Assembly (NCBI RefSeq): GCF_900114705.1
Contig: NZ_FOTW01000004.1
Span: forward strand, 1 to 64,000
Reading direction: 5' to 3'
Origin: Rugamonas rubra
Lineage (GTDB): Bacteria > Pseudomonadota > Gammaproteobacteria > Burkholderiales > Burkholderiaceae_D
Length of the DNA: 64,000 bases
A model generated the notes under the pieces. The model was given only the letters and a program-made list of their open reading frames with translations, was not told where the DNA came from and did not search any database. This document shows positions 17,377 to 26,846 of this stretch, piece after piece. Each line of letters starts with the position of its first letter. Position 1 is the stretch's first letter. Position numbers and translations under genes: made by a program.

Positions 17377-18591
17377 CTAGCGTTTGAGGATCTTCTCCAC
17401 CGCCGCCGGGCGCAGGCGGTAGGCGTCCGGCATGCCGGAACCGAGCAGCGGGCGCAGGTAGAGGCGGAAGGCGTCGGTGACGTCGGTGCCGCTGGCGCTG
17501 ATGAACTCGTCCTCCATGGTGCGCGTCTTGCCGGCCACCGCCTCCAGCGGCAGCAGGGCGTAGTCGACCGAGTAGAAGCCGGTGCGCTGGATCGCCACCG
17601 AGCCGTCGCGCTGGCCCCACATGGCGAACTGCACGGCCTTCTCGCCGACCTCGCGCGCCTCGCGCTGGTCGACGTCGGAGACGCAGCCGATGAAGGAGCG
17701 CTGCAGGTAGCCGAAGGTGTCGCCGCGCACCCGCTTGATGCCCAGCCTGGCCTTGATCTCCTCGCACAGCAGGTCGGCCAGCGCGCCGTTGCCCGACAAC
17801 TGCACGTTGCCGTGGGCGTCGCGCTCGAGTTCCTTGGCCAGCAGGGCGGCGATGGGCTGGCCGGCGGCGTCGTGGATGCCCTCGGAGACGGCGACCACGC
17901 AGCGGCCGTGGCGCGCGTACATGGCCTTGACGTCGGCCAGGAACTGTTCGAGCACGAAGACGCGCTCGGGCAGGTAGATCAAATGCGGGCCGTCGTCGGG
18001 GAACTTCTTGCCCAGCGCCGCGGCGGCGGTGAGGAAGCCGGCGTGGCGGCCCATCACCACGCCGACGTAGACGCCGGGCAGGGCGGCGTTGTCCAGGTTG
18101 GCGCCGGCGAAGGCCTGGGCGACGAAGCGGGCCGCCGAGGGGAAGCCTGGGGTGTGGTCGCTGCCGACCAGGTCGTTGTCGATGGTCTTGGGGATGTGCA
18201 CGCAGCGCAGCGGGTAGCCGGCCTTGGCCGCCTCCAGGCTGACGATGCGCACGGTGTCGGACGAGTCGTTGCCGCCGATGTAGAAGAAGTGCTCGATCTC
18301 GTGGGCGCGCAGCACCTGGAAGATCTCCTGGCAGTACTTGATGTCGGGCTTGTCGCGGGTCGAGCCGAGCGCCGACGAGGGCGTGGCGGCGACCAGTTCG
18401 AGGTTGTGGCTGGTCTCCTGGGTCAGGTCGACGAAGTCCTCGTCGACGATGCCGCGCACGCCGTGGCGCGCGCCGTAGACCCGGCTCACGTCGCGGAAGC
18501 GGCGCGCCTCGAGCGCCACGCCGACCAGCGACTGGTTGATGACGGCGGTCGGCCCGCCCCCCTGTGCGACCAGAATTTTTCCCGACGACAT
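17377..18591 (-). CDS. pfp: Pyrophosphate-dependent 6-phosphofructokinase
   Basis: 404-residue phosphofructokinase. PPi dependence is suggested by PKTIDNDLVGSDHTPGFPSA, where a lysine replaces the Gly of the ATP enzymes' PGTIDND, and by IGGNDSSDT with Asp instead of the Gly that contacts ATP in GGDGS. MGRHAGFLTAAAALG is the substrate-binding MGR motif. A PPi enzyme runs the fructose-6-phosphate step reversibly, so it can serve both glycolysis and gluconeogenesis. pgk, pyk and fba lie 25 kb away in the same window. It converges on higA with a 14-base gap. Confidence 0.88.
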   Translation of the reverse strand: MSSGKILVAQGGGPTAVINQSLVGVALEARRFRDVSRVYGARHGVRGIVDEDFVDLTQETSHNLELVAATPSSALGSTRDKPDIKYCQEIFQVLRAHEIEHFFYIGGNDSSDTVRIVSLEAAKAGYPLRCVHIPKTIDNDLVGSDHTPGFPSAARFVAQAFAGANLDNAALPGVYVGVVMGRHAGFLTAAAALGKKFPDDGPHLIYLPERVFVLEQFLADVKAMYARHGRCVVAVSEGIHDAAGQPIAALLAKELERDAHGNVQLSGNGALADLLCEEIKARLGIKRVRGDTFGYLQRSFIGCVSDVDQREAREVGEKAVQFAMWGQRDGSVAIQRTGFYSVDYALLPLEAVAGKTRTMEDEFISASGTDVTDAFRLYLRPLLGSGMPDAYRLRPAAVEKILKR

Positions 18592-18686
18592 GCGCGACTC
18601 CTCCTCAAGGATGGCGCCGGCCGGGCGGCCCGCGCCACCCTAGCGTAGCGCATTTCGGCGCCGCTGCGTAGCCTTGTTCGCGCCGC

Positions 18687-20735
18687 CTAGCGCGGCCCGA
18701 TGTGCTTGGCCAGGAAGCGCTCGACGCGGCCCCAGAAGTCGATGCGGGTGTGCGCCAGCGCCCAGTCGTCCTGCTCGCCGTCGTAGCGCAGCCAGTCGAC
18801 TTGCGGGTTGGCGGCCTTGACGGCGGCGTGGAACGCCTCGCCTTCGGCGAGCGGCACGCGGCGGTCGGCGCCGCTGTAGGCCAGCAGCAGCGGTTGGCGG
18901 ATGCGCGCCGCCTGGGCCAGCGGCGAGGTGGCCTGGAACTGGGCGGCGTCCTTGACCGGGTCGCCGACCAGCTCGGGCATGCCGTAGCGCTGCCAGTCGT
19001 CGCTGGTGTCGGCCAGTACGCCGTGGCGGCCGGAATACAGCTGGCCGATGTCGGTGATGGCGGCCCAGGCCACGCCGCAGCGGAACAGCGCCGGTTCCTT
19101 GGCCAGCCCCATCAGGGTGGCGTAGCCGCCGTAGCCGGCGCCGGCCAGGCAGATGCGGCCGGGGTCGGCGATGCCCTGGGCGACGGCCCAACGGGCGCCG
19201 TCGGCCAGGTCGTCCTGCATCGCCAGGCCCCATTGCCTGGCGCCGGCGCGGAAGTGCCGGGTGCCGAAGCCCAGGCCGCCACGGTACTCGGGCTGCAGCA
19301 CGGCGTAGCCGCGCGAGGCGAGGAACTGGGCCTCGGCGTGCCAGCCCCAGTCGGCGCCGCGCCGCTGCGGGCCGTCGTGCACCAGCAGCACCGTCGGTAG
19401 CGGCTTGGTGGCGCCGGGCGGCAGGGTCAGCCAGACGGGGATGCTCAGGCCGTCGCGCGCCGGATAGCGCAGCAGTTGCCGTGGCGCCATCCGCGCCGGC
19501 GCGATGGCCGGGCGGCTGTGGCCGAGCAGGCTCAACTTGCCGCTGGCGCGGTCGAACAACAGGAAGCTGGCCGGCTCGGTGTCGGAGTAGGACTCGACCA
19601 GCAGCCACGGCGAGTCGGCTTGCGCGGCCGTCGACACCAGGTTGACGGTGTTGGGCAGCAGGGCGTCGACGCGGCGCTGCTGCGCCTGCATGTCCGGGTC
19701 CAGCCAGACCATCGAGGGGGCGTCGGACAGCACGCGCAGGCCCAGCAGGCGGCCATTGCGGTGCACCAGCGCGCCGTCGAAGTCGTAGTCGGGCAGGGAC
19801 AGCAGCGGCGCGGCGGCCAGCTTGCCGCTGGCCGGGTCGAGGGAGTAGACGGCGCTCTTGTCGCGGCCGGCGTCGGTGCGCACGTAGAGTTTGCCGCCGC
19901 TACCGAAGCCGAGCGGCGCGTAGGAGTCGGCCGCGTAGGCGTAGGCGGGGAACTCGGCCAGTTGGCGCCAAGCGTCCTTGGCCGGGTCGAGGTAGTGGAC
20001 GGCGCTGCGGCCGTCCTGCCGGGTCAGCGCCAGGCGCGGCGCGCCGTCCTGGTCGAGCAGCCACTCGTGCACCGGGCCGGGGCGCGGCACCCGGCTGGCG
20101 GCGCCGCTGACGGTATCGAGCTGCACCAGCTCCCAGTGGCTGAAGTCGCCGGTGTTGTCGTTGAAGGCGGCGCGGCGCACGTAGATGCGGTCGGAGTCCT
20201 GGGCGCCGGCCTGTCCGAGCAGGTAGGTATGGGCCGGCTGCAGGTGGCGCTTGACCAGCGGGCCGGGCGGCGGCGCGTGGCGGTCCTCGGTCAGCACGCG
20301 CAGCTTGGCGCCGTCGCGGTCGACCGCGTAGAGGCCACGGTTGAGCTCCGGCTCCCCGGGCGGGCGGCTCCAGTCGCGGGTGTTGAAGACCAGGCGGCGC
20401 GGATTGACCCACTCGAACTCGGCGACGTCGAAGTCGCTGAATTGGGCCACTGCGCGCCGCTCCAGCGTGGCCAGCTCGACCACGGCGAGCAGGGCGCGCG
20501 CGCCGGGGGCCGCCGTGCGCAGGGCCAGGTGGCGGCCGTCGGGCGACAGCTTGGCACCGCTCATGGCGGCGGCGTCGAAGAAGGCGGCGGGTGGCGGCAT
20601 GGCGGCGGCGGCGGCCGGCGCAGGGGCCGGCGCAGGGGCGGCGGCGACGTCCGCCGCCGCCGCGTGGTGGCAGGCGAGCAGCAGCAGGGCGGTGCCGACG
20701 GGCCGCAGCAGGCGGCCGGTCAGGGGCAGGGGCAT
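18687..20735 (-). CDS. S9 family (prolyl oligopeptidase-like) protein, catalytic residues lost
   Basis: 682-residue exported protein (signal near LLRPVGTALLLLACHHAAAA), with a beta-propeller region and a C-terminal alpha/beta-hydrolase domain. It is a tandem paralogue of the next gene, with matched length and nearly collinear sequence. The nucleophile motif reads GAGYGG: residue 534 is Gly (GGC) where the paralogue has Ser (AGC, GASYGG). The His motif reads DGEQDDW, with Asp at residue 656 in place of the paralogue's His. The frame is fully open and typical in codon use, so it looks like a maintained pseudoenzyme rather than a decaying gene. It could bind peptides or regulate its neighbour; that is inference. 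Confidence 0.85.
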   Translation of the reverse strand: MPLPLTGRLLRPVGTALLLLACHHAAAADVAAAPAPAPAPAAAAAMPPPAAFFDAAAMSGAKLSPDGRHLALRTAAPGARALLAVVELATLERRAVAQFSDFDVAEFEWVNPRRLVFNTRDWSRPPGEPELNRGLYAVDRDGAKLRVLTEDRHAPPPGPLVKRHLQPAHTYLLGQAGAQDSDRIYVRRAAFNDNTGDFSHWELVQLDTVSGAASRVPRPGPVHEWLLDQDGAPRLALTRQDGRSAVHYLDPAKDAWRQLAEFPAYAYAADSYAPLGFGSGGKLYVRTDAGRDKSAVYSLDPASGKLAAAPLLSLPDYDFDGALVHRNGRLLGLRVLSDAPSMVWLDPDMQAQQRRVDALLPNTVNLVSTAAQADSPWLLVESYSDTEPASFLLFDRASGKLSLLGHSRPAIAPARMAPRQLLRYPARDGLSIPVWLTLPPGATKPLPTVLLVHDGPQRRGADWGWHAEAQFLASRGYAVLQPEYRGGLGFGTRHFRAGARQWGLAMQDDLADGARWAVAQGIADPGRICLAGAGYGGYATLMGLAKEPALFRCGVAWAAITDIGQLYSGRHGVLADTSDDWQRYGMPELVGDPVKDAAQFQATSPLAQAARIRQPLLLAYSGADRRVPLAEGEAFHAAVKAANPQVDWLRYDGEQDDWALAHTRIDFWGRVERFLAKHIGPR

Positions 20736-20757
20736 GGTGTCCTCGGGGTGGTCCGGT

Positions 20758-22806
20758 TCAGGGTTGCTGGCGCTGGGCGCCGATGTGCTTGGACAGGAAG
20801 CGCTCGACGCGGCCCCAGAAGTCGATGCGGTTCTTGGCCAGCGACCAGCCGTGGCCCTCGCCGTCGTAGACCACCCACTCGACCTGCGGGTTGCCGGCCT
20901 TGACGGCGTGGTAGAAGTCCTTGCCCTGGTAGAGCGGCACGCGGCGGTCGTCGCTGCCGTGGGCCAGCAGCAGCGGCTGCTTGATGCGGGCCGCCTGGGC
21001 CAGCGGCGAGGTGGCCTGGAAGCGGGCGGCGTCCTTGACCGGGTCGCCGATCAGCTCGGGCATGCCGTAGTTGCGCCATTCGTCGCCCATGTCCGACAGC
21101 ACGCTGTGGCTGTTCGAAAACATCTTGCCGATGTCGCTGACGCCGGCCCAGTCGATGCCGCACTGGTACAGGCCGGGGTCGTTGACCAGCCCCATCAGCG
21201 CGGCGTAGCCGCCGTAGCTGGCGCCGGCGATGCAGACCCGCTTGGGGTCGGCGATGCCCTGGGTGACGGCCCACTTGACGCCGTCGGCCAGGTCGTCCTG
21301 CATGGCCAGGCCCCATTGCTTCCAGCCGGCGCGGAAGTGTTTGGCGCCGAAGCCGGTGCTGCCGCGGAACTCCGGCTGCAGCACGGCGTAGCCGCGCGAG
21401 GCGAGGAACTGGGCTTCGGCGTCCCAGCCCCACTCGCTGCCACGCAGGTTCGGCCCGCCGTGCACCAGCAGCACCATCGGCAGCGGCTTGTCCTTGCCGC
21501 GCGGCAGGGTCAACCAGGCCGGGATGCTCAGGCCGTCGCGCGCCGGGTAGCGCACCAGGTCCTGGGTGCCCATCTGCGCCGCCACGATGTCCGGGTGGGT
21601 GTGGCCGACCGTCTTCAGTTCCGCCGTCGCGGTGTTGAACAGCAGGAAGGCGGTCGGCTGGGTGTCGGAATAGGCGTTTACCAGCAGCCAGGGCGAGTCG
21701 GCGTTGTGGGCCGCCGCTACCAGGTTGACGGTGGCCGGCAGCAGCGCGTCGATTTTCTGCTGGGCCGCCTTCATGGCGGTGTCGAACCAGACGGTGCTGC
21801 GGGCGTCCGACAGCACCTGCATGCCGAGCAGCCTGCCCTTGCCATAGACCAGGGCGCCGCCGAAGTCGTAGTCGGCCAGCGAGACCAGCGGCTCGGCGGC
21901 GATCTGGCCGCTGGCCAGGTCGAGCAGGTAGACGCCGCTCTTGTCGCGGCCGGCGCGGGCGCGCACATAGAGCTTGCCGTCGGCGCCGAAGCCGAGCGGA
22001 ACGAAGTTGCCGGGCGACTCGCCGAAAGAGGCGAACTCGGCTAGCTTGCGCCATTTGCCGTTGGCCGGGTCGAGGTAGTGCACGGCGTCCCTGCCCTGGT
22101 CCTCGGTGACGGCCAGGCGCGGCTCGCCGGCCTGGTCGAGCAGCCAGGACTGCACCTTGCCGGGACGTTGCACGACGTTGGCCAGGCCGCTGGTGGTGTC
22201 GAGCTGCACCAGGTCCCAGTGGGTGACGTCGCCGCTGGCGTCGTTCCAGCCGGCCCGCTGCACGTACACGTGGCTGGTGGTCTGCGCGCCCGGCTGGCCC
22301 AGCAGGAAGGTGTGCCAAGGCTGCACGTTGCGCTTGATGACGGTGCCGGTGGTCGACGGCGGCACGAAGCTGCTCTCGGCCAGCTGGCGGAAGTTGGCGC
22401 CTTCGCGGTCGACCGCGTACAGGCCGGCGCCGTGGCGCTGGTCGCCCGGCGCCACCGTGTTGTCGCGGCTGTCGAAGATCAGGCGCTGCGCGTTGACCCA
22501 TTCGAAGTCGCCGATGTCGACATTGCTGAACTGGGCCACGCGCAAGGCCGCCAGCGTGTCGACGGCGATGACGACCAGGCCGTCGCGGGCCGCCTCGGCG
22601 GCCACGCGCACGGCGAGAAATTTGCCGTCGGGCGAGAGCTTGGCGTCGCTCATCTGCACATTGTTGAAGAAGGCGGCCAGCGGCGGCGCGGTGCCGGCCG
22701 CTGCGGGCGGCGCGGTCGCCGCCAAGGCCGGCGCGGCCAGCTGGGCGGCACCGAGCAGCAGGGTGGCGGCCAGGCAGCCGGCGCGCAGGACGGGGTGTGC
22801 TGACAT
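20758..22806 (-). CDS. S9 family peptidase (prolyl oligopeptidase-like), intact
   Basis: 682-residue secreted serine peptidase. Signal peptide MSAHPVLRAGCLAATLLLGAAQLAAPALA, propeller region from about residue 60, hydrolase domain from about residue 410 (VLLVHGGPNLRGSEWGWDAEAQFLASRGYAVLQPEFRGSTGFG). The triad is visible: Ser530 in GASYGG, Asp in the GSDDRRVP region, His652 in DGEGHGW. Such enzymes cut oligopeptides, often with acylaminoacyl- or dipeptidyl-peptidase activity. It precedes its inactive-looking paralogue by 22 bases, so both are probably on one message. Its exact cleavage preference is unknown. Confidence 0.88.
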   Translation of the reverse strand: MSAHPVLRAGCLAATLLLGAAQLAAPALAATAPPAAAGTAPPLAAFFNNVQMSDAKLSPDGKFLAVRVAAEAARDGLVVIAVDTLAALRVAQFSNVDIGDFEWVNAQRLIFDSRDNTVAPGDQRHGAGLYAVDREGANFRQLAESSFVPPSTTGTVIKRNVQPWHTFLLGQPGAQTTSHVYVQRAGWNDASGDVTHWDLVQLDTTSGLANVVQRPGKVQSWLLDQAGEPRLAVTEDQGRDAVHYLDPANGKWRKLAEFASFGESPGNFVPLGFGADGKLYVRARAGRDKSGVYLLDLASGQIAAEPLVSLADYDFGGALVYGKGRLLGMQVLSDARSTVWFDTAMKAAQQKIDALLPATVNLVAAAHNADSPWLLVNAYSDTQPTAFLLFNTATAELKTVGHTHPDIVAAQMGTQDLVRYPARDGLSIPAWLTLPRGKDKPLPMVLLVHGGPNLRGSEWGWDAEAQFLASRGYAVLQPEFRGSTGFGAKHFRAGWKQWGLAMQDDLADGVKWAVTQGIADPKRVCIAGASYGGYAALMGLVNDPGLYQCGIDWAGVSDIGKMFSNSHSVLSDMGDEWRNYGMPELIGDPVKDAARFQATSPLAQAARIKQPLLLAHGSDDRRVPLYQGKDFYHAVKAGNPQVEWVVYDGEGHGWSLAKNRIDFWGRVERFLSKHIGAQRQQP

Positions 22807-22970
22807 GTTTGCTCCGTGTTGATCGAGTTACTATTTTTCCAAATAGATAATTTCCACAGGATAACATCTGCTTGCCGAAAATGCGACCCGCTGCATCGAC
22901 GGCCCGCCCCGGGCCGTCAAGCGGCCGCGCCGCCTTGCCGCGCCGCCTTGCCGCGCCAAGGCGGAAGGAT

Positions 22971-25022
22971 TCAGCCCTCGCGCTCGGGCGCCCGCACGTA
23001 GGCGATCATGGCCTGGATGCGCGGCGGCGGCGGCGCCGTCAGCAGGCTGACCACGGCCGCCGCCAGCAGGCCGGCCGGCACGCCGAACACGCCGGCCGAG
23101 ATGGGCGCGATGTGGAACCACTGGCCGGCCGCGCCGCTGCCCAGCACGGGATGGCTGTGCAGCATGTAGTAGACGCAGACGGCGAAGCCGGCCAGCATGC
23201 CGGCGATGGCGCCCTGGCCGTTGGCGCGGCGCCACCAGACGCCCAGCACCAGCGCCGGGAACAGCGTCGAGGCGGCCAGCGAGAAGGCGGCGCCGACCAG
23301 CGACAAAATGTCGCCCGGCCGCTGCGAGGCGGCGTAGGCGGCGATGAAGGCCACCGCCAACAGCAGCAGCTTGGAGATGGTGACCCGCTTCTGCGTCGAG
23401 GCGCCCGGGTCGACCATCTTGTAGTAGACGTCGTGCGAGAGGGCGTTGGAGATGGCCAGCAGCAGGCCGTCGGCGGTCGACAGCGCCGCCGCCAGGCCGC
23501 CGGCGGCGACCAGGCCGGAGATCACGTAGGGCAGGCCGGCGATCTCCGGCGTGGCCAGCACCAGCACGTCGCCGTCGATGGCGATCTCGGCCAGCTGGAC
23601 GATGCCGTCGTGGTTGACGTCGTTGATGCTGATCAAGGGCGTCAACTTGTCGACGTTGGCCCAGTACGACACCCAGGTGGGCAGGCGGGCGAAGTCGCTG
23701 CCGACCAGGCCGGAATAGATGTCGTACTTGACCAGCACCGCCAGCGCCGGGATGGTCAGGTAGATCAGCAGGATGAAGAACAGGGTCCAGAACACCGAGA
23801 CGCGGGCCTCGTGCACCGAGGCGGTGGTGTAGGAGCGCATCAGGATGTGCGGCAGCGCCGCCGTGCCCAGCATCAGGCACAGCGCCAGGGCGAGGAAGTT
23901 GTTGCGTTTGATGTCGGACTGTTCGCGGTCGGCGCCGGGGAAGGGCTGGCCGTGCGGCGTCAGCGGCGCGGCGCGCGCCAGGTTCCAGCGGCGCGCCTCG
24001 TCCCACAGCCGGGCCGCCTCGTCGGGGTTCTTCGGGTAGGCCAGCAGGGCCCGCTCGGCGCCGCGGATCTCCAGCAGCGAGGCGTTGCGCTGCTTGACCC
24101 GGGCCAACTGGTGCTGGGTGGCCAGGCGGCCGGCGTCCCACGAGGCCGGCAGGCCGGCCAGCTGGTCGGCGTAGGCCTGGGCGCGCTGGGCGAAGATGGC
24201 GCGCACCTGGCGCTCGCCCGGGTCGGCCGCCAGCGCCGCCTCGCGCGCGCCCAGCTTGGGCAGCAGCTGGCCGTAGGCGAGCTGGGGCAGCGGGTTGTCG
24301 GCGTGCTTGGCCGACAGCCAGATGGCCGGGATCAGGAAGGCGATCAGGATGATGATGTACTGCGCCACCTGGGTCCAGGTGATGGCGCGCATGCCGCCGA
24401 GGAAGGAGCAGACCAGGATGCTGGCCAGGCCGAGGAAGATGCCGACCGAGAAGTCGACGCCGGTGAAGCGCGAGGCGATCAGGCCGACCGCGTAGATCTG
24501 CGCCACCACGTAGGTGAAGGAGACCACGATGGTGGCGGCCACCGCCAGGCTGCGCACGGCGCGCCCGCCGCCGTCGCCGCCGTAGCGGGCGGCGAGGAAG
24601 TCGGGGATGGTGTACTGCTCGAACTTGCGCAGGTAGGGCGCGATCAGCAGCGCCACCAGGCAGTAGCCGCCGGTCCAGCCCATGATGTAGGCCAGGCCGT
24701 CGAAGCCGTGCAGGTAGAGGCCGCCGGCCAGGCTGATGAAGCTGGCCGCCGAGATCCAGTCGGCCGCCGTCGCCATGCCGTTGAACAGGGCCGGCACGCG
24801 CCGCCCCGCCACATAGTATTCGAGCACGTTGGAGGTGCGGCTCAGCACGCCGATGGTGGCGTACAGCACGATGGTGGCGAACATGAACAGGTAGCCGATC
24901 CAGACGCGCGGCATGCCCTCCTGCTCGAGCACGGCGAGCGCCACCAGGAAGCACAGGAAGCCGCCGGTGAACAGCAGGTAGTAGCTGCGCAGGCGCTGGA
25001 AGAAGGTGCGGGCGGCCTTCAC
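22971..25022 (-). CDS. Sodium:solute symporter family protein, ActP/VC_2705-like
   Basis: 683-residue transporter of the solute:sodium symporter family, in the branch paired with a DUF4212 protein (acetate/short-chain carboxylate type). Helices include LFTGGFLCFLVALAVL, AADWISAASFISLAGGLYLHG and VISGLVAAGGLAAALSTADGLLLAISNALSHDVYYK (conserved Na+-site region). A hydrophilic insert of about 130 residues (about 235-370, SAKHADNPLPQ to GADREQSDIKRN) lies between helices, as in VC_2705 proteins. The GTG start at 25022 overlaps the upstream stop (GTGA), typical of translational coupling. The two-component genes head the same operon. Confidence 0.85.
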   Translation of the reverse strand: MKAARTFFQRLRSYYLLFTGGFLCFLVALAVLEQEGMPRVWIGYLFMFATIVLYATIGVLSRTSNVLEYYVAGRRVPALFNGMATAADWISAASFISLAGGLYLHGFDGLAYIMGWTGGYCLVALLIAPYLRKFEQYTIPDFLAARYGGDGGGRAVRSLAVAATIVVSFTYVVAQIYAVGLIASRFTGVDFSVGIFLGLASILVCSFLGGMRAITWTQVAQYIIILIAFLIPAIWLSAKHADNPLPQLAYGQLLPKLGAREAALAADPGERQVRAIFAQRAQAYADQLAGLPASWDAGRLATQHQLARVKQRNASLLEIRGAERALLAYPKNPDEAARLWDEARRWNLARAAPLTPHGQPFPGADREQSDIKRNNFLALALCLMLGTAALPHILMRSYTTASVHEARVSVFWTLFFILLIYLTIPALAVLVKYDIYSGLVGSDFARLPTWVSYWANVDKLTPLISINDVNHDGIVQLAEIAIDGDVLVLATPEIAGLPYVISGLVAAGGLAAALSTADGLLLAISNALSHDVYYKMVDPGASTQKRVTISKLLLLAVAFIAAYAASQRPGDILSLVGAAFSLAASTLFPALVLGVWWRRANGQGAIAGMLAGFAVCVYYMLHSHPVLGSGAAGQWFHIAPISAGVFGVPAGLLAAAVVSLLTAPPPPRIQAMIAYVRAPEREG

Positions 25023-25321
25023 GCGCCGTCCTGGAAGCGGGCGGCGCGGTAGTCGCGGTCGAGCCGGCGCAGGCGCCAGGCGTAGCCGCCGATGATGGCC
25101 AGGTAGACCAGCGAGGCGCCCTGCGCCGCCAGGTAGAACGACAGCGGCCAGCCGAACAGGCTGAGGCCGGCCAGCTCGCGGGCGAAGAAGGCGGCGGCGA
25201 AGCCGGTGCCCAGCCACAGCAGCAGCAGGCCGGCGCTCAGGCGCCGCGTGGCCTGCCAGTGGCGCGCCAGGCGCAGCCGCTCGGCCTGCAGCGGGGTGGG
25301 CGGGGGGCTCGGATTATCCAT
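25019..25321 (-). CDS. DUF4212 small membrane subunit of a solute symporter
   Basis: 100-residue protein with two predicted membrane helices ([22 protein letters not shown] and [28 protein letters not shown]) and charged ends. This fits DUF4212 proteins, which sit directly before VC_2705-type symporters much as YjcH sits with ActP. ATG 25321 lies inside the end of the histidine kinase gene (8-base overlap), and its TGA overlaps the symporter GTG. Confidence 0.85.
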   Translation of the reverse strand: MDNPSPPPTPLQAERLRLARHWQATRRLSAGLLLLWLGTGFAAAFFARELAGLSLFGWPLSFYLAAQGASLVYLAIIGGYAWRLRRLDRDYRAARFQDGA

Positions 25322-26846
25322 AGTAGTCGGGTTCGTTCTCTTCGGCCGGCGCCGGCGCCAGCCGCGGGAAGCTGAGGCGGAACAGGCAGCCGGGCATTTT
25401 CGCCTGGTGGGAGCGCGGGTTGCTGTAGACGTCGACCTCGGCGCCGTGTTGCTGGGCGATCTCGCGGACGATGGCCAGGCCCAGGCCGGAACCCTCGACG
25501 TTGCTGCCGAGGATGCGGTAGAAGCGTTCGAAGACGCGGGCCCGCTCGGTGGCGGGGATGCCGGGGCCGGTGTCCTCGACCTCGAGGATGGCGTGCTCGG
25601 CGTCGCCGCGCACGCGCACCGTGACGCTGCCGCCGGCCGGCGTGTAGCGCAGCGCGTTGTCGATCAGGTTGGAGAGCATCTCGCGCAGCATGGTCGGGTT
25701 GCCGGCGATGTCGATCTGCTCGGCCGGCGGCTCGAAGCCGAGGTCGATGCGCTGGCTGAACGAGCTCGGCACCCAGTCCTGCACGCCGCTGCGGGCCAGC
25801 TCGGCCAGCGCGATCGGCACGTAGGCGGTGCCGGCCTGCGGCTGGTTTTCCGCCCGCGCCAGCGCCAGCAGCTGGTTGACCAGCCGGGTGGCCGCCTCCG
25901 AGCTCTTGGCCAGTTGTTCCAGCGAGCGGTGGATCTCGCCGCTGTCGGTCTGGCGCAGCGCCAGCTCGGACTGCATGCGCATGCCGGCCAGCGGCGTCTT
26001 CATCTGGTGGGCGGCGTCGGCGATGAAGCGCTTCTGCATCTCGATCGACAGCGAGAGCCGGGCCAGCATCTCGTTGAGCGAGCGCACCAGCGGCGAGATC
26101 TCCTCGGGCACCTGCTTCGAGTCGATCGGCGACAGGTCGTCCGAGCCGCGCGCGCGGATGCGCTCCTGCAGCTGGGCCAGCGGCGACAGGCCGCGCGCCA
26201 GGGCGAACCAGACCAGCGCCAGGACGATCGGCAGGACGATGAACTGCGGCAGGATGACGCCCTTGATGATGGCGTTGGCCAGCTTGCCGCGCTTCTCCAG
26301 CGTTTCGGCCACCTGCACCAGGGCCATGCCGGCCTCGGGCAGGCCGCGCTCGTCGAGCTCGATGTAGGAGTAGGCCACGCGCACCGGCGTGCCGTGCATG
26401 TTGTCGTTGCGGAAGCGCACCGCGCCGGCGCGGATGTCGTCGTCCTCCTGCGGCTGCGGCAGGTCGCGGTCGCCGTCGACGTAGCCGCCGTCGGCGTCGG
26501 CGATCTGGAAGTAGACGCTGTCGACGTCGTCGGCGCGCAGGATGTCGCGCGCCGAGCCGGGCAGGCGCTTGACCAGCTTGCCGTCGACCTCGCGCACCTG
26601 CTGCGCCAGCACGGTGACGCTGTCCTCGAGGGCGTGGTCGAAGGGCTGGTTGGCGATCGTCTTGGCCACCAGGTAGGTGATGGCGATGCTCATCGGCCAC
26701 AACAGCAGCAGCGGCGCCAGCATCCAGTCGAGGATCTCGCCGAACAGCGAGTGCTGGATGTCGTCGTCCTGCTCGCTGGCGGGCGGCTGGTAGCCGCCGA
26801 ACTCGGCGCCGGCCTCGTCGGCCTGGGCGCCGTCGCGCCCGCTCAC
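25314..26846 (-). CDS. Two-component sensor histidine kinase, TctE/QseC-like
   Basis: 510-residue membrane kinase. A first helix ([20 protein letters not shown]) precedes a periplasmic domain of about 130 residues, a second helix ([23 protein letters not shown]), HAMP, then the dimerisation/phosphoacceptor site [12 protein letters not shown]-box [12 protein letters not shown]1 DTGPGIP and G2 GSGLGLAIV. Many periplasmic acidic residues are evident ([11 protein letters not shown]). The GTG at 26846 overlaps the response-regulator stop (GTGA); the long upstream frame is a shadow of that gene. Operon position with the symporter suggests it senses, or controls uptake of, the same solute. Confidence 0.88.
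   Translation of the reverse strand: MSGRDGAQADEAGAEFGGYQPPASEQDDDIQHSLFGEILDWMLAPLLLLWPMSIAITYLVAKTIANQPFDHALEDSVTVLAQQVREVDGKLVKRLPGSARDILRADDVDSVYFQIADADGGYVDGDRDLPQPQEDDDIRAGAVRFRNDNMHGTPVRVAYSYIELDERGLPEAGMALVQVAETLEKRGKLANAIIKGVILPQFIVLPIVLALVWFALARGLSPLAQLQERIRARGSDDLSPIDSKQVPEEISPLVRSLNEMLARLSLSIEMQKRFIADAAHQMKTPLAGMRMQSELALRQTDSGEIHRSLEQLAKSSEAATRLVNQLLALARAENQPQAGTAYVPIALAELARSGVQDWVPSSFSQRIDLGFEPPAEQIDIAGNPTMLREMLSNLIDNALRYTPAGGSVTVRVRGDAEHAILEVEDTGPGIPATERARVFERFYRILGSNVEGSGLGLAIVREIAQQHGAEVDVYSNPRSHQAKMPGCLFRLSFPRLAPAPAEENEPDYYG

Noticed and set aside
22872..25052. A 726-residue plus-strand frame opposite the symporter
   Set aside because: Shadow of the symporter gene; composition is Gly/Gln/Arg-rich with no recognisable domain and no ribosome site.
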